A stretch of DNA of 64,000 bases, from the NCBI RefSeq assembly GCF_012972705.2, contig NZ_JABCSC020000002.1, positions 186,001 to 250,000 on the forward strand, read 5' to 3'. Below, in pieces: positions 1-11,420 of this stretch. The notes below the pieces were generated by a model. That model was not told the DNA's origin, ran no database searches, and was given only the letters and a program-made list of their open reading frames with translations. The stretch comes from Uliginosibacterium aquaticum (GTDB lineage Bacteria > Pseudomonadota > Gammaproteobacteria > Burkholderiales > Rhodocyclaceae). Each line of letters begins with the position of its first letter. The first letter of the stretch is position 1. The translations under genes and the position numbers were made by a program.

Positions 1-168
1 ACCTGGCATGACGGGCGAGTGAGGAAAATGTCCAACGAAGAACGGCTCATTGATCGTCACGTTCTTGATCGCCGTAATGCGCTCCCCAAGCGTCATTTCG
101 ATTACCCGATCCACAAGCAGGAACGGATAACGATGCGGCAGATACTTCATGATTTGGTGAATATCCAT
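1..168 (-). CDS. fabZ: 3-hydroxyacyl-ACP dehydratase FabZ (5' part only)
   Basis: FabZ dehydrates (3R)-3-hydroxyacyl-ACP to trans-2-enoyl-ACP in fatty acid synthesis and draws on the same acyl pool as lipid A synthesis. Only the first 56 codons lie in the window; the gene runs off the left edge. The minus-strand translation begins [20 protein letters not shown] and reaches [11 protein letters not shown], the conserved FabZ N-terminus, including the catalytic histidine in the GHFP segment. The ATG lies five bases after the lpxD stop, so it is the next gene of the lpxD operon (lpxD-fabZ-lpxA is the usual order). The call is secure despite truncation. Confidence 0.95.
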   Translation of the reverse strand, partial: MDIHQIMKYLPHRYPFLLVDRVIEMTLGERITAIKNVTINEPFFVGHFPHSPVMPG

Positions 169-173
169 CCCAC

Positions 174-1211
174 TCACTTCTTGTTCTCCAATTCTTCCAG
201 TTTCTTTTCCATGTCTCGCATGCGCTCATACATCGCTTCGATTCGCTTGAAACGCGCTGCGTTGCGCATCCAATCTTTGTGCGGCTCTGCGGGGAACATG
301 GCGGTATAAACCCCGGGCTGCTTGATGTCCTTGGTCACTGCTGTGGCGCCAGATATCAGGATGTCATTGCCGATCTCGATATGACCGTTAACACCGACCT
401 GCCCCGCCAGCATGACGCGACTTCCAACACGCGAGCTACCCGCGATGCCGACCTGTGCCGCCATCGCAGTGTTGTCACCGATCACGCAATTGTGTGCAAT
501 GTGGCAAAGGTTATCGATCTTGACGCCATTCCCGATAACCGTATCATCCAGCGCGCCGCGATCCACCGTGACATTTGCACCGAGTTCGACACCATCGCCC
601 AGCACGGCGCGGCCAATCTGAGGAATTTTTTCCCAGCGACCGTCCTTGTGCCGAGCGTAGCCAAAACCATCACTTCCGACCACAGAGCCCGCGTGCAGAA
701 TGCAGTTCTTTCCGACGATACAATCTGCATACACCGTTACATTTGCGCGCAACGTGCTGCCCTCTCCGATCGAAACGCCTTGCTCGACAACACAGCCTGG
801 GCCGATCACGACATTTTCGCCCACAATACAGCCCTCTCCGACATACGCCATTGCTCCAACACTGACTGAAGCGGGCAACTCGGAGAGAACGACCGCGCGC
901 GGGTGAATCCCAGCAGAAGGACCCTTCGCAGGATTCAGTAATTGAGCCACGCGCGCAAAATAAAGATGGGGATCCGCCGCAATGATACGCGGCAAGGCAG
1001 TTTCTTCAGCCATTGAAACCGGCAAAATCACTGCAGCAGCTTGGGTACTCACCAAAGCTTGGCGATATTTAGGATGTACAACAAATCCGATCTCGCCAAC
1101 AGATGCACGCTCAAGTGGTGCGACCTGAGAAATGGACACGCTTGCATCACCCCGCAGCTCGCCACCCAGCAATTCAACAATTTCCTGCAGACTAAAATTC
1201 ACGCAGCTCAC
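174..1211 (-). CDS. lpxD: UDP-3-O-(3-hydroxyacyl)glucosamine N-acyltransferase LpxD
   Basis: LpxD adds the second 3-hydroxyacyl chain to UDP-3-O-acyl-glucosamine, the third step of lipid A synthesis in the cytosol. The 345-residue product has the small N-terminal uridine-binding domain followed by a left-handed beta helix of hexapeptide repeats (for example [17 protein letters not shown]). The catalytic His is expected in the segment [20 protein letters not shown]. The C-terminus is a charged helical extension ([17 protein letters not shown]) as in other LpxD trimers. The start is GTG at 1211, overlapping the ompH stop by four bases (GTGA), which indicates translational coupling. Confidence 0.97.
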   Translation of the reverse strand: MSCVNFSLQEIVELLGGELRGDASVSISQVAPLERASVGEIGFVVHPKYRQALVSTQAAAVILPVSMAEETALPRIIAADPHLYFARVAQLLNPAKGPSAGIHPRAVVLSELPASVSVGAMAYVGEGCIVGENVVIGPGCVVEQGVSIGEGSTLRANVTVYADCIVGKNCILHAGSVVGSDGFGYARHKDGRWEKIPQIGRAVLGDGVELGANVTVDRGALDDTVIGNGVKIDNLCHIAHNCVIGDNTAMAAQVGIAGSSRVGSRVMLAGQVGVNGHIEIGNDILISGATAVTKDIKQPGVYTAMFPAEPHKDWMRNAARFKRIEAMYERMRDMEKKLEELENKK

Positions 1212-1705
1212 CTGATGTCAGAGAGGGCCTTAAGCACCTTCTCCGTGATATCAATATTCGGGCTGAAATAGACCGCCTCCTGCAGGATCAGATCAAACTT
1301 CTCGCGCTCCGCGATCTGCTGGATCACGCGATTGGCCATATCTTGAATCCCGGCCAGCTCTTCGTTCTGGCGTTGTGCGTAGTCTTCTCTCAACGCCCGC
1401 TCTTTGCGCTGGAAGTCACGGCTGAGATCGGAAAATTCACGCTCCTTGCTGCGCCGCTCTGTATCCGGCAGAGAAGGAGCGTTTTTTTCCAGTGCAGCCT
1501 GCATGGACTGCATCTGCGACTCAATCTTACGCAACTCGGTCTGCCGTTTATCGAATTCGCGCTCCAAACGCTTCAAGGCACGCTGTGCCGGGGCGGACTC
1601 TCGCGTAACCCGCTCAGCATTCACGAATCCGATCCGCATCTGTGCCGCGGCCATACCAGGCAGGGCCAGCACCGCGCACAAGAAAGCCACAACCAGCACA
1701 CGCAT
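1208..1705 (-). CDS. skp: Periplasmic chaperone OmpH/Skp
   Basis: Skp is a periplasmic holdase that carries unfolded outer-membrane proteins to the BAM complex. The 165-residue product starts with a signal peptide (MRVLVVAFLCAVLALPGMAAA, cleaved before QMRIGFV). The mature start resembles the Skp beta-strand core, and a long charged coiled coil of about residues 45-130 forms the tentacle. The C-terminal segment FDLILQEAVYFSPNIDITEK closes the trimer body. A strong ribosome site (GAGGAG six bases before ATG) supports the start. It sits between bamA and lpxD, the conserved order, and overlaps lpxD by four bases. Confidence 0.96.
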   Translation of the reverse strand: MRVLVVAFLCAVLALPGMAAAQMRIGFVNAERVTRESAPAQRALKRLEREFDKRQTELRKIESQMQSMQAALEKNAPSLPDTERRSKEREFSDLSRDFQRKERALREDYAQRQNEELAGIQDMANRVIQQIAEREKFDLILQEAVYFSPNIDITEKVLKALSDIR

Positions 1706-1722
1706 TGCCCGCTCCTCTTTGC

Positions 1723-4029
1723 TTAATTGACCGCACCGATCATGAACTGGAAGCGCTGGGTTTCATCACCAGACTTCGGCTTAATCGGGAAGCCCAGACT
1801 GAATTTGAGCGGCCCAATCGGCGACATCCATTGAAAACCAAGACCGGTACTGTAGCGCATCTCTTGAGCCCCAAAATGCGCACCACTCACCCCCCAAAGA
1901 ACACCAGCATCAAAGAAAACGCTCAGACGCATGCTGCGATCCTTTTCCTTGACACCAGGCATCGGGAAAAAGAGTTCGGCAGTATTCACCCAGCGTTTGG
2001 TTCCGCCCAGTGTGTCGCCCGTCTCATTGCCGTTTTCATCGGTCACTTTCGCACCGAGAGAATTATCCTTATAGCCCCGAATAGTTCCAATGCCGCCAGC
2101 ATAATAATATTTGTAAAACGGGACCGGTTTTCCACCGTAACCGGTTGAATAACCAAAATCTGTACTAAGCATCAGTGAAGAGTCAGTACTGACCGGCACG
2201 TAATCCTTGAGCTGATATGTGAATTTGACATACTGCATTTCTGCAGGTGGCGTGGCAATTTCCATATTGACCTTTTGGTAAAGGCCACGCACCGGATAGA
2301 GATAGCTGTCACGCTTATCACTGGACCAACCCGCAGTCCATGCCAAGGTCGTATTATCCTCGCCGAACTGCTTGACGAAGTCTTTGTACTGCTGAGGGCT
2401 ATCGTCGTAAACGGTTGTCACCGTGTTATCAACTGAAACGCCCAGATGAATACGTTGATCCAGACCTATTGGAACGCCAAAACGAACACCGCCCCCCTTA
2501 GCGTCGCTGGCATAACGGCCAACAGAGAGCGAGTCAGTATCTGTCTTGCGTTCATAAATATCGAAGCCGCGACTGACACCATCTACTGTCCAGTACGGAT
2601 TGTCATAACTCAGCGATGCAGTGCGATTGACCTTGCCTGTATTGACGGCCAGCGACAATGCATTCCCGCTACCGAACAGGTTATTCTGGGAAATCGACGC
2701 CATAAGCCCGAGTTTATCCGTCGCAGAATAGCCCAGACCGAGGGAAAGCGAGCCGGTTGAACGTTCCTTGACGTTCACATTCAGATCAACCTGATCTGCG
2801 GCATCGGTCACCGGCACGGTATCGATTGACACATCCTGGAAAAAACCAGTGCGATCGATGCGCTGCTTGGATTTATCAACGCTGGCACGATCAAACCAGG
2901 CACTTTCCATCTGAAGCATTTCGCGGCGCACAACCTCTTCGCGCGTCTTGTTGTTACCGACCACGTTGATTCGGTTAACGTATGCACGGCGCGCAGGATC
3001 CACAAACAAGGTCAGCGAAACCGTTCGATTGGCTTCATCAAGTTCCGGTACCGCATTCACGTTGGCAAATGCATAACCATCGTTCCCCAGACGGTCAGCA
3101 ATCGCGCGAGTTACGTCATTGACCTTGGCACGGGAGTAAACATCGCCAGCCTTGAGTGTCACCAGCGCACGCAACTCTTTTTCAGGCACAAGCAACTCGC
3201 CAGCCAGCTTCACGGAACCGATCCGGTACAACTCACCTTCATTGATAGCAAGTGAAACGTAGACGTCCTGCTTGTCTGGCGTAATGGAAACCTGGGTGGA
3301 CTCAATGGAAAAATTCAGATAACCGCGATCCAAGTACCAGGAACGCAACTCTTCGATATCTGCAAGCAACTGCTGCTTCGAATACTTCGCATTGCGAAAC
3401 CAAGAGAATATGCCGCCAGACTCCTCGAGACTCATCAAGCCAAGCAACCGGTCTTCCTTGAAAGCAGATGCGCCGATGATGCGGATATTCTTGATGCGAG
3501 CAACCTGGCCCTCCTTCACTTCGAAGTTGATGGCCACACGATTGCGCTCAAGCGGTGAAACCGTGGTTCTCACCTCGGCACCGTAGTAGCTCTTGGTCAG
3601 GTAGAGGCGCTTGATTTCCTGCTCGGCCTTTTCCAGCTGGGAGCGGTCAAAAGTGCGTGACTCAGCGAGCCCAACCTCTTTGAGGCCCTTGAGCAGATCC
3701 TTGGCATCAAATTCCTTATTGCCGGAGAAGGCGATCTGCGCGATTGCTGGCCGTTCGTCAACAATAACGACCAGCACATCTTTTTCAACCTCGATACGCA
3801 CATCACGGTAAAACCCGGTGGCATACAAAGCCTTGATGGCTTTGGCGACGGCATCTTCGCTGACTGAGTCGCCGATCCGGATCGGCAAGTAGTTGAACAC
3901 CGTACCAGCCTCGGTACGCTGAACCCCTTCAACGCGGATATCCTTGACAACGAAAGGCGAGTAGGCAAAGGAAAGCGGAGACAGGAGTGCTAGGACTCCA
4001 ATCTGGATTGCAGTGAAAGTCTTTGACAT
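1723..4029 (-). CDS. bamA: Outer-membrane protein assembly factor BamA
   Basis: BamA is the essential core of the BAM machine that folds and inserts outer-membrane beta-barrels. The 768 residues begin with a signal peptide (cleaved about residue 22). Five POTRA domains follow to about residue 420, the first starting FVVKDIRVEGVQRTEAG, and then a C-terminal 16-strand barrel. The barrel holds the lid-loop motif here as GTIRGYKDNSLG, the counterpart of VRGF. The protein ends FQFMIGAVN; the C-terminal aromatic signature is less typical than usual. The ATG shares one base with the rseP stop (TGATG), so translation is coupled. Length is normal for the family. Confidence 0.97.
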   Translation of the reverse strand: MSKTFTAIQIGVLALLSPLSFAYSPFVVKDIRVEGVQRTEAGTVFNYLPIRIGDSVSEDAVAKAIKALYATGFYRDVRIEVEKDVLVVIVDERPAIAQIAFSGNKEFDAKDLLKGLKEVGLAESRTFDRSQLEKAEQEIKRLYLTKSYYGAEVRTTVSPLERNRVAINFEVKEGQVARIKNIRIIGASAFKEDRLLGLMSLEESGGIFSWFRNAKYSKQQLLADIEELRSWYLDRGYLNFSIESTQVSITPDKQDVYVSLAINEGELYRIGSVKLAGELLVPEKELRALVTLKAGDVYSRAKVNDVTRAIADRLGNDGYAFANVNAVPELDEANRTVSLTLFVDPARRAYVNRINVVGNNKTREEVVRREMLQMESAWFDRASVDKSKQRIDRTGFFQDVSIDTVPVTDAADQVDLNVNVKERSTGSLSLGLGYSATDKLGLMASISQNNLFGSGNALSLAVNTGKVNRTASLSYDNPYWTVDGVSRGFDIYERKTDTDSLSVGRYASDAKGGGVRFGVPIGLDQRIHLGVSVDNTVTTVYDDSPQQYKDFVKQFGEDNTTLAWTAGWSSDKRDSYLYPVRGLYQKVNMEIATPPAEMQYVKFTYQLKDYVPVSTDSSLMLSTDFGYSTGYGGKPVPFYKYYYAGGIGTIRGYKDNSLGAKVTDENGNETGDTLGGTKRWVNTAELFFPMPGVKEKDRSMRLSVFFDAGVLWGVSGAHFGAQEMRYSTGLGFQWMSPIGPLKFSLGFPIKPKSGDETQRFQFMIGAVN

Positions 4030-5387
4030 CAGCCGAAAAATACCCGATTGAGATCGTTGAAAAAGGCCAGTGACATCAGTAGTGCAAGGATGATCATCCC
4101 CAGCCGTTGCCCGAGCTCCTCAAGCCGCTCTGACAGAGGCTTTCCCCGGATGTACTCGATCGCATAATACAGTAAGTGTCCCCCATCCAGAATCGGCACA
4201 GGCAGCAGATTCAGCACACCAAGACTGATGCTCACCATCGCCAGAAAACGCAGGTACGTGTCAAGCCCAGCGCTGGCACTCTGACCTGCGTAGTCAGCGA
4301 TGGTCACCGGTCCGGATATGTTGCGTAAAGAGACACGCCCAGTCAGGATGTGCCCCATTACCTCTAGAGAAAAACGGCTCGTATTCCAAGTCTGCGTAAT
4401 CGCCTGAAACACCCCCTCGAAGAGGCCGTAGCGCACCTCGATTGAATCGCGCTGCAAATCAATACCATCTGTCTGCACCGCAACGCCGATACGGCCACGC
4501 GTGCTACCAGCCTGGGCTTCAGGCCGTACGGTCAGTTGCATTACCGACTCGCCACGCTGCACTTCCAGCAAAACGTCTTTTCCGGCAGAGGAGGCAATCC
4601 GCTCAACGAACTCAGCCCATATCTCGATGTGCTGCGCATTCACAGCCAGGATGCGATCTCCAGCCAGCAATCCCGCACGTGCGGCAGGACTGGCCGGCAA
4701 CGGCTTGCTAAGCACTGGCGGAATTCGTGGAGGCGGCAGCACGAGCCCCAGCTGCAACATCGGGTCGGCTGCGCGCTCGTCAATCTCGATGCCAGCAAGC
4801 GGCAGGTTCAAAGATGTAAGCTCAGCCTCACCACGCTGCACATCGAGCACAAGCACTTCTTCACTCAGCGCATTCTGCAGCAATCGTGCGCGCAACTCAC
4901 TCCAGCCACGCACATCCCGGCCATCCACGCGCAGGACGACGTCGCCTTCACGCAGTCCAGCCTGGGCAGCAACTGTCGCAGCCGGCACAGCACCAAGCCG
5001 GGCCGGCAAATCGCGGGTGCCGGCCCAAGCCAGACAGGAATACACCAGCACAGCCAGCAGAAAATTGGCCAACGGCCCCGCCAGCACGATGAGGCTGCGT
5101 TTGCCAACGGACTGAGTGTTGAATGCGCGCTCTAACTCGCTGTTCGCAACCGGAGCCTCGCGCTCATCCAGCATACGAACGTAGCCTCCAAGTGGCACAG
5201 CCGCCAGTACGAATTCCGTCTCATCCTTGCCGAAACGCCGAGAAAACATCACTGGACCAAAGCCCAGAGAAAAACGCAAAACCTTAACCCCGCACCAGCG
5301 GGCAGCCAGAAAATGGCCGCATTCGTGGATAGCTACGAGGACGGCGATAGCCAACAAAAAAGACAAGGCGTAGTGCAGGATGCTCAT
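4029..5387 (-). CDS. rseP: RIP zinc metalloprotease RseP
   Basis: RseP is the inner-membrane site-2 protease that cleaves anti-sigma factors such as RseA and removes signal-peptide remnants. The 452-residue product has the zinc motif HECGH in its first transmembrane helix, two tandem PDZ domains with carboxylate-binding loops ([14 protein letters not shown] and [14 protein letters not shown]), and the second active-site element [14 protein letters not shown] near the C-terminus. I place the start at the ATG of [10 protein letters not shown] (5387) because it overlaps the dxr stop by four bases (ATGA) and matches the family N-terminus; the longer open frame to 5429 reads through dxr. It lies between dxr and bamA, the usual order. 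Confidence 0.96.
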   Translation of the reverse strand: MSILHYALSFLLAIAVLVAIHECGHFLAARWCGVKVLRFSLGFGPVMFSRRFGKDETEFVLAAVPLGGYVRMLDEREAPVANSELERAFNTQSVGKRSLIVLAGPLANFLLAVLVYSCLAWAGTRDLPARLGAVPAATVAAQAGLREGDVVLRVDGRDVRGWSELRARLLQNALSEEVLVLDVQRGEAELTSLNLPLAGIEIDERAADPMLQLGLVLPPPRIPPVLSKPLPASPAARAGLLAGDRILAVNAQHIEIWAEFVERIASSAGKDVLLEVQRGESVMQLTVRPEAQAGSTRGRIGVAVQTDGIDLQRDSIEVRYGLFEGVFQAITQTWNTSRFSLEVMGHILTGRVSLRNISGPVTIADYAGQSASAGLDTYLRFLAMVSISLGVLNLLPVPILDGGHLLYYAIEYIRGKPLSERLEELGQRLGMIILALLMSLAFFNDLNRVFFG

Positions 5388-6574
5388 GCAGTAACCGTTT
5401 CGAGACAACGAATCTGCGCACGCGCGCACTCGCGAGCTTGTGCGTCTGCCGCCAGGACAGTATCAAGATCATTCAGCTCAACCACCCCCGCCGAATCCAG
5501 CACAGCCTCAACCACGTGGGCAATCTGATCAAAACGCAGACGACGCTCAAGGAACGCTGAAACGGCCTCCTCATTCGCCGCATTGAGAAGCGCAGGAGCG
5601 CTCCGCCCGGCCCTCAGTGCGGCATAAGCCAGCCGCAGACAAGGAAAACGCCCAAAGTCCGGCGCTTCAAAATTAAGGCGAGCGATACGGGTGAGATCCA
5701 GACTCTCGACGCCCGACCAGATCCTCTCTGGATAAGCCAGTGCGTGAGCAATCGGGGTGCGCATATCCGGATTACCCAATTCGGCAATCACAGAGCCATC
5801 TTCGTACTGCACCATGGAATGGATCACGCTCTCCGGATGGATCAACACATCAATCCGCTCTGCATCGATACCGAAAATCCAGCTCGCCTCAATAACCTCC
5901 AGCCCCTTGTTCATCATCGTGGCGGAATCAACTGAAATCTTGCGCCCCATAGACCAGTTCGGATGTGCACAAGCCTGTTCTGGGGTCACTGTACGCTGCA
6001 AAGCCGGCTCCAACTGACGGAAAGGGCCTCCCGAGGCCGTCAGCACCAGTTTGCGTACACCACTTCCTTTCAGGCCGTAGGCAAAGCCTGCAGGAAGCGA
6101 CTGGAAAACGGCATTGTGCTCGCTATCGATAGGCAATAGCACCGCACCAGATTGACGCAACGCCTTCATGAACACGTCGCCGGCCATGACCAAAGCTTCC
6201 TTATTGGCCAGCAAGACCCTCTTGCCACTGCGCGCAGCAGCCAGACAAGAGCCCAATCCAGCCGCTCCGACTATCGCCGCCATGACGGTGGTGACGTCTG
6301 GAGCGCTTGCGACCAGCTCGAGAGCCTCTGGTCCGTACAGAATTTCCGGCAACACTCCGCCAACCAGCAAACGCCTCAGCTCAAGCGCCTCACCAGGACC
6401 GGCCACAACAGCAACGCGGGGGCTAAATTGCAGACACAGCTCTGCGAGCTTGGCGACTTGACGGTGGGCACTCAGCGCAAAGACTTCATAGCGCTCCGGA
6501 TGCCGGCTCACTACATCCAGCGTACTGAGGCCGATCGAGCCCGTCGCGCCCAAAACAGTCAGAACCTGCTTCAC
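5384..6574 (-). CDS. dxr: 1-deoxy-D-xylulose 5-phosphate reductoisomerase
   Basis: Dxr (IspC) converts DXP to 2-C-methyl-D-erythritol 4-phosphate, the committed step of the MEP isoprenoid pathway. The 396-residue product opens with the NADPH-binding motif GATGSIG. It contains SASGGPFR and the metal/substrate segment [20 protein letters not shown] typical of the family. I choose the GTG at 6574, which has TGAGGAG seven bases upstream; that ribosome site itself contains the cdsA stop. An open frame to 6625 would run into cdsA. The isoprenoid product feeds uppS in the same operon. Confidence 0.96.
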   Translation of the reverse strand: MKQVLTVLGATGSIGLSTLDVVSRHPERYEVFALSAHRQVAKLAELCLQFSPRVAVVAGPGEALELRRLLVGGVLPEILYGPEALELVASAPDVTTVMAAIVGAAGLGSCLAAARSGKRVLLANKEALVMAGDVFMKALRQSGAVLLPIDSEHNAVFQSLPAGFAYGLKGSGVRKLVLTASGGPFRQLEPALQRTVTPEQACAHPNWSMGRKISVDSATMMNKGLEVIEASWIFGIDAERIDVLIHPESVIHSMVQYEDGSVIAELGNPDMRTPIAHALAYPERIWSGVESLDLTRIARLNFEAPDFGRFPCLRLAYAALRAGRSAPALLNAANEEAVSAFLERRLRFDQIAHVVEAVLDSAGVVELNDLDTVLAADAQARECARAQIRCLETVTA

Positions 6575-6585
6575 GCCAGAACTCC

Positions 6586-7407
6586 TCAGGCCAGCTGAAT
6601 AAACAAAAGCAGTGCGCCTGCGCAAGGCATGAAAGCCAGCATTGCATCAATCCTATCCAGCACTCCACCATGCCCAGGCAACAGACTTCCTGAGTCCTTA
6701 ACTCCCGCTTCGCGCTTGAGCAAGGATTCATACAGATCGCCCATTACACATACCGCGACGGCCAGCAGCGAGAAAATCAACATGAGCGGTAGGTTCAGTG
6801 CATTCCGGATTACTGGCACAAAAAACCACAGCAACAAGCAAAAAACTAGCACTCCAGCAATCGCGCCACACACCCCTTCCCAAGTTTTACCTGGGCTGAT
6901 TTCGGGCGCCAACTTGCGTTTGCCAAAACGCCTGCCCGCAAAGAAGGCACTGATATCAGCTATGCATACCACCAGAATAGCCGCCACCATCAGCAGAGGA
7001 TCGGCACGCCGTAGCTCCAGCATTGCCATCCCACAGGAACTCAACATCAGAATTGCCGCGAAGTACTTCCAGTACCAACCGGCCGGTTCCATACGAAAAT
7101 ACAGAAAGGTGGGAACCGAAAACAGCCAGAACGAAACACTAATCAGATACAGAGCAGCGAGCAAAAACGGAAGATCTTCAATCAATTCACGCGGCGTGCT
7201 GGCGCAATAGAGTATAGGCAGCACGCTTAGCAATGCGATCACAAGCTGACCAAGCACGCCAATCTTGACCAGCCCGCACCACTCACGCACAGCAAGCAGC
7301 ACAACCAGAGAGATTAAAGCCCCCCAGGCCCAATCAGGCAGAAAAAAAATGGCCAGAATGATGCCCACACCCAGCATCAGTGCGGTAATGACGCGCTGCT
7401 TCAGCAT
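6586..7407 (-). CDS. cdsA: Phosphatidate cytidylyltransferase
   Basis: CdsA makes CDP-diacylglycerol from phosphatidic acid and CTP, the branch point of phospholipid synthesis. The 273-residue product is very hydrophobic, with about eight predicted membrane helices. Near the end it carries the CdsA signature, seen as [20 protein letters not shown] followed by LDRID. The start has an AGGA site and lies two bases after the uppS stop; the stop overlaps the dxr ribosome site. Length is normal. Confidence 0.95.
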   Translation of the reverse strand: MLKQRVITALMLGVGIILAIFFLPDWAWGALISLVVLLAVREWCGLVKIGVLGQLVIALLSVLPILYCASTPRELIEDLPFLLAALYLISVSFWLFSVPTFLYFRMEPAGWYWKYFAAILMLSSCGMAMLELRRADPLLMVAAILVVCIADISAFFAGRRFGKRKLAPEISPGKTWEGVCGAIAGVLVFCLLLWFFVPVIRNALNLPLMLIFSLLAVAVCVMGDLYESLLKREAGVKDSGSLLPGHGGVLDRIDAMLAFMPCAGALLLFIQLA

Positions 7408-7409
7408 AT

Positions 7410-8180
7410 TCAGTCCTGTTTGTCGGAGCCGCCGGCCAGTTGCTCACTGGTACGACCAAATCGACGCTCACGCTTGCGATAGGAGTCGATCGCCTGTGCA
7501 AAAGCAGCCTCATCAAAATCTGGCCACAGACAATCGGTGAAGTAAAACTCGGTGTAAGCCAACTGCCAGAGCAGAAAATTGCTGATGCGCTGCTCACCAC
7601 CTGTCCGGATATACAGATCAGGCTCCGGAGCGTCGGCCAGACATAGATGCGGCGCCAGATCTTCTTCCGTGTATGCCCCCCGCTTCTCGGGGCAGGAGGC
7701 CAACATAGCATTGACAGCATTCACAATATCCCAGCGCCCACCGTAGTTGGCGGCGATGGAGAGGGTGAGTGCAGTATTGCCGCCAGTCTGAGCTTCAGCT
7801 GAGCGGATGGTTTCGATCAGTTCAGAATCAAAACGAGAAAGATCGCCAATCACGCGCAGGCGAATGTTGTTCTTGTGGAGCTTTTTGACTTCTTCACGCA
7901 GAGCCTGCATGAAGAGCTGCATCAGGAATGAGACCTCATCAGCCGGACGGCGCCAGTTCTCAGAACTGAAAGCAAATAATGTCAGGTGCGAAACACCCTG
8001 ATCGACGCAAAGCTTGACGACCTTGCGCACGGTATCCAGCCCGCGCTTGTGTCCTGCGACCCGCGGCAACAGGCGCTTGCGCGCCCAGCGCCCATTTCCA
8101 TCCATGACAATGGCTATGTGCGCAGGAACATCATTACGCTCAGGAATGCCGCGAGTCGAACTGATGAGACGAGAGAGCAT
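7410..8180 (-). CDS. uppS: Undecaprenyl diphosphate synthase
   Basis: UppS (IspU) condenses eight isopentenyl diphosphates with farnesyl diphosphate in cis to give the C55 carrier lipid for peptidoglycan and O-antigen synthesis. The 256-residue product has the catalytic/binding motifs [29 protein letters not shown] and the C-terminal [20 protein letters not shown]. No good ribosome site precedes the chosen ATG, which follows frr by 33 bases. cdsA starts two bases downstream. Confidence 0.96.
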   Translation of the reverse strand: MLSRLISSTRGIPERNDVPAHIAIVMDGNGRWARKRLLPRVAGHKRGLDTVRKVVKLCVDQGVSHLTLFAFSSENWRRPADEVSFLMQLFMQALREEVKKLHKNNIRLRVIGDLSRFDSELIETIRSAEAQTGGNTALTLSIAANYGGRWDIVNAVNAMLASCPEKRGAYTEEDLAPHLCLADAPEPDLYIRTGGEQRISNFLLWQLAYTEFYFTDCLWPDFDEAAFAQAIDSYRKRERRFGRTSEQLAGGSDKQD

Positions 8181-8213
8181 GAAATGGCGAACCGGACAAT
8201 TACGGCGCGCGCA

Positions 8214-8771
8214 TCAAATCTGCATTAGCTCTTGCTCTTTCTGAGCGAGCAGCTTGTCGGCTTCGGCGATGTACTTATCAGTAAGTTTTTGCACGTCATC
8301 CTGCGTGCGTCGTTCATCGTCTTCCGAGATTTCCTTGGCCTTGACTGCTTCTTTTAGGCCGTTGTTGGCATCCCGCCGCAGATTACGGATGGCGATACGA
8401 GATTCTTCAGCTTCATGACGGACAACCTTGATGAGATCCTTGCGGCGCTCTTCGGTCAGCATGGGCATCGGTACACGTACCACATCCCCCATGGTCGAAG
8501 GATTCAACCCCAAATCGGAATCGCGAATAGCCTTCTCGACCTTGGCAATCATGGGCTTTTCCCACGGCTGCACGCCGATGGTACGCGCATCCAGCAGGGT
8601 CACATTAGCGACCTGGTTGATTGGCGTGGGATTACCGTAGTAGTCAACCGTCAGGTGGTCCAACAGGCCAGCGTGTGCTCGACCGGTACGAACCTTGCCG
8701 AGGTTAGCCTTCAGGGCCTCGACGGACTTTTGCATCTTCTGTTCGGTGGTTTTCTTCAGCTCGGGAATCAT
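8214..8771 (-). CDS. frr: Ribosome recycling factor
   Basis: RRF splits post-termination ribosomes together with EF-G. The protein is the expected two-domain, 185-residue factor, from [13 protein letters not shown] to [12 protein letters not shown], with the three-helix-bundle segment [15 protein letters not shown]. Two ATGs are adjacent. I choose the second (8771) because GAGGGG then lies at a workable six-base spacing and the length matches E. coli RRF. It follows pyrH by ten bases, as usual. Confidence 0.96.
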   Translation of the reverse strand: MIPELKKTTEQKMQKSVEALKANLGKVRTGRAHAGLLDHLTVDYYGNPTPINQVANVTLLDARTIGVQPWEKPMIAKVEKAIRDSDLGLNPSTMGDVVRVPMPMLTEERRKDLIKVVRHEAEESRIAIRNLRRDANNGLKEAVKAKEISEDDERRTQDDVQKLTDKYIAEADKLLAQKEQELMQI

Positions 8772-8781
8772 CATCAGCCCC

Positions 8782-9495
8782 TCAAATATGCACCAGCGTA
8801 CCTTCGTCTTCGCCCATAACCACGCGCATCAGCGCGCCGGGCTTGAAAATGCTGAAAACCTTGATCGGCAGCTTCTGGTCGCGACACAGGGCAAAAGCCG
8901 TCGCATCCATCACCTGCAGATTGCGTGAGATTGCCTCATCGAAAGAGATTTTCGAGAAACGGGTTGCAGCCGGATCCTTGTTCGGATCAGCCGTATAGAT
9001 ACCATCCACCTTGGTTGCCTTGAGCACGATCTCGGCTTCCATTTCGGTACCGCGCAAAGCAGCTGCGGTATCGGTGGTGAAGAACGGGTTGCCCGTACCC
9101 GCCGCAAAAATCACGATCTTTCCCTCTTCAAGGTAACGGATCGCCTTGTTGCGGATATAAGGCTCGACCACCTGCTCCACGTTCAGCGCCGACTGCACGC
9201 GCGCAGCAACACCCGCAACACGCATTGCATCGCCCAGCGCCATGGCATTCATGATAGTAGCCATCATGCCCATGTAGTCGGCGGTGGCGCGGTCCATACC
9301 GGAGGCCGCGCCAGCCATGCCACGGAAAATGTTGCCACCGCCAATCACGATGCCGACTTCGACACCGAGACGCGTCACCTCCGCCACTTCCGCCACGATG
9401 CGGGACACCACACCCTGGTTGATGCCATAGGCATCATCGCCCATGAGGGCTTCACCGGAAAGTTTGAGGAGAATTCGCTTGTAGGCAGTGGGCAT
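8782..9495 (-). CDS. pyrH: UMP kinase
   Basis: PyrH phosphorylates UMP to UDP in pyrimidine nucleotide synthesis; bacterial UMP kinases are hexameric amino-acid-kinase-fold enzymes. The 237-residue product has the phosphate-binding KLSGEAL near the start, IGGGNIFRG, and the family segment [14 protein letters not shown]. The start has GGAG upstream. It sits between tsf and frr as in most proteobacteria. Confidence 0.97.
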   Translation of the reverse strand: MPTAYKRILLKLSGEALMGDDAYGINQGVVSRIVAEVAEVTRLGVEVGIVIGGGNIFRGMAGAASGMDRATADYMGMMATIMNAMALGDAMRVAGVAARVQSALNVEQVVEPYIRNKAIRYLEEGKIVIFAAGTGNPFFTTDTAAALRGTEMEAEIVLKATKVDGIYTADPNKDPAATRFSKISFDEAISRNLQVMDATAFALCRDQKLPIKVFSIFKPGALMRVVMGEDEGTLVHI

Positions 9496-9509
9496 TTTCC
9501 GTTCTCCGT

Positions 9510-10409
9510 TCAGCGTGCAGCAGCGGCAGCAGCGGCTTGAGCAGCCACTTCGGCAGCAAAGTCAGTCACCTTCTTCTCGATGCCTTCACCCACCAGATAC
9601 AGGTTGAAGCCAGCGATGGAGGCAGACTTGGCCTTGAGCAGTTGCTCGATGGTCTGCTTGCCGTCTTCAGCCTTCACGAAGACCTGGCCCAGCAGAGTCA
9701 CATCCTTGAGGAACTTCTGCACCGAGCCTTCCGCGATCTTCTCGATCATGGCTTCCGGTTTGCCGGCTTCCTTGGCCTTCTCGATCGCCACACGACGCTC
9801 AGACTCGATCAGCGCAGCATCGACACCGGAAGCGTCCAGCGACTTCGGCTTGGAAGCAGCAATGTGCATGGCGATATCCTTGGCCACTTGCTCTTCGCCA
9901 CCCACCAGATCCACCAGCACGCCGATCTTGGCGCCACCATGGATGTACGCAGCAATCTTGCCCTTGGCTTCGACGCGCTCGAAGCGACGGATGCTCAGGT
10001 TTTCACCGATCTTGCCGACCAGTGCGGTACGCACGGCTTCAACCGTGGCCCCCTGCAGCGGCAGAGCCGACAGCGCAGCCACGTCAGCAGGGTTGGCCGT
10101 AGCGATCAGCTCGGCAACCGACTTGGTGAAGCCCAGAAAATCATCGTTCTTGGCCACGAAGTCGGTTTCACAGTTCACTTCAACGATGGAAGCAAGCTTG
10201 CCATCCGCGGAAATGAAGGTGCCAACGATGCCTTCAGCGGTCACGCGGGCAGCAGCCTTGGTGGCCTTGTTGCCCAGCTTCACGCGCAGGATTTCCTCGG
10301 CCTTGACCATGTCGCCATCAGCTTCGGTCAGAGCCTTCTTGCATTCCATCATGGGCGCGTCAGTCTTGCCGCGCAGTTCAGCAACCATGCTTGCGGTAAT
10401 AGCCGCCAT
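9510..10409 (-). CDS. tsf: Elongation factor Ts
   Basis: EF-Ts is the guanine-nucleotide exchange factor for EF-Tu. The 299-residue product begins [20 protein letters not shown] and has the N-terminal UBA-like domain ([18 protein letters not shown]) and the conserved CETDFVAKN core motif. The C-terminus is alanine-rich. The ATG at 10409 has AGGAG seven bases upstream and matches the family start; the longer open frame to 10481 covers the rpsB-tsf spacer. Cotranscribed with rpsB. Confidence 0.97.
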   Translation of the reverse strand: MAAITASMVAELRGKTDAPMMECKKALTEADGDMVKAEEILRVKLGNKATKAAARVTAEGIVGTFISADGKLASIVEVNCETDFVAKNDDFLGFTKSVAELIATANPADVAALSALPLQGATVEAVRTALVGKIGENLSIRRFERVEAKGKIAAYIHGGAKIGVLVDLVGGEEQVAKDIAMHIAASKPKSLDASGVDAALIESERRVAIEKAKEAGKPEAMIEKIAEGSVQKFLKDVTLLGQVFVKAEDGKQTIEQLLKAKSASIAGFNLYLVGEGIEKKVTDFAAEVAAQAAAAAAAR

Positions 10410-10462
10410 GCTTACTCCTGAATTCAGAAAAATTACTTTGGAAACAACATGTTCGCCGCGTA

Positions 10463-10478
10463 GCCCGGACATCCGGGC
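10463..10478. repeat. Stem-loop in the rpsB-tsf spacer
   Basis: A perfect 6-bp GC stem (GCCCGG / CCGGGC, four-base loop) lies in the 96-base spacer between rpsB and tsf. No T-run follows it on either strand, so it is not a clear intrinsic terminator. It could partly attenuate transcription or protect mRNA, setting S2 versus EF-Ts levels; that is inference. Confidence 0.5.
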
Positions 10479-10505
10479 CACACCGGCGAGCGTGCAGCAG
10501 ACTTG

Positions 10506-11255
10506 TTACGCTTGTTCGGCGCCTTCTTGCACCTCGACGAATTCGTCAGAAGCGGCGGCAACGATATCCTGCACCATGTTGTTCTTACCTTCCAGCACGG
10601 CATCAGCCACGCCTTGGGCGTACAGGCGAATCGCGCGGGACGAGTCATCGTTACCCGGGATCACGTAGTCCACGCCTTCCGGCGAGTGGTTGGTATCCAC
10701 CACGCCGATCACCGGAATGCCCAGCTTCTTGGCTTCAGTAATCGCAATCTTGTGGTAACCGACGTCGATCACGAAGATCGCATCCGGCAGGCCGGCCATG
10801 TCCTTGATGCCGCCAAGGCTCTTGGTCAGCTTTTCCAGCTCGCGCTTGGCCAGCAGGGCTTCTTTCTTCGACAGACGATCGACGGAACCGTCTTCAAACA
10901 TCTGTTCCATGTCCTTCAGGCGCTTGATCGAACCCTTGACCGTCTTGAAGTTGGTCAGCATGCCGCCGAGCCAGCGCTCGTCAACGTAGGGCATGCCAGC
11001 GCGCTGGGCTTCTTCAGCGAGGATTTCGCGAGCCTGACGCTTGGTACCCACAAACATCACATTGCCCTTGTTGGCGGCCAGCTTCTTCACGAAAGCCATG
11101 GCTTCGTTGTACTTAACCAGGGTCTTTTCGAGGTTGACGATGTGGATCTTGTTGCGATGGCCGAAAATGAAGGGGGCCATCTTGGGATTCCAGAAGCGGG
11201 TCTGGTGGCCGAAGTGGACACCGGCTTCCAGCATTTGACGCATGGTCACTGCCAT
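10506..11255 (-). CDS. rpsB: 30S ribosomal protein S2
   Basis: S2 is a structural protein of the small ribosomal subunit. The 249-residue product starts [20 protein letters not shown] and contains the family signature segments [19 protein letters not shown] and [20 protein letters not shown]. The ATG at 11255 has GGAG upstream and fits family length; the longer frame to 11468 is only the leader. It is the first gene of the rpsB-tsf-pyrH-frr operon, with a promoter about 165 bases upstream. Confidence 0.98.
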   Translation of the reverse strand: MAVTMRQMLEAGVHFGHQTRFWNPKMAPFIFGHRNKIHIVNLEKTLVKYNEAMAFVKKLAANKGNVMFVGTKRQAREILAEEAQRAGMPYVDERWLGGMLTNFKTVKGSIKRLKDMEQMFEDGSVDRLSKKEALLAKRELEKLTKSLGGIKDMAGLPDAIFVIDVGYHKIAITEAKKLGIPVIGVVDTNHSPEGVDYVIPGNDDSSRAIRLYAQGVADAVLEGKNNMVQDIVAAASDEFVEVQEGAEQA

Positions 11256-11420
11256 TTTTGATACTCCAATATCAGGGTTAGCCTCCGTTCGCCGTGCCGC
11301 GCAATGCGCAGTCTTGCTGCCCCGAAGAGACAGACCCGATCCGGCGAACGTGTGGATTTTCCGGCCGCCGAGAGAAGTTCTGCGGACGACCAGCCAAGTC
11401 CGAACTGGACTTAGCCGATG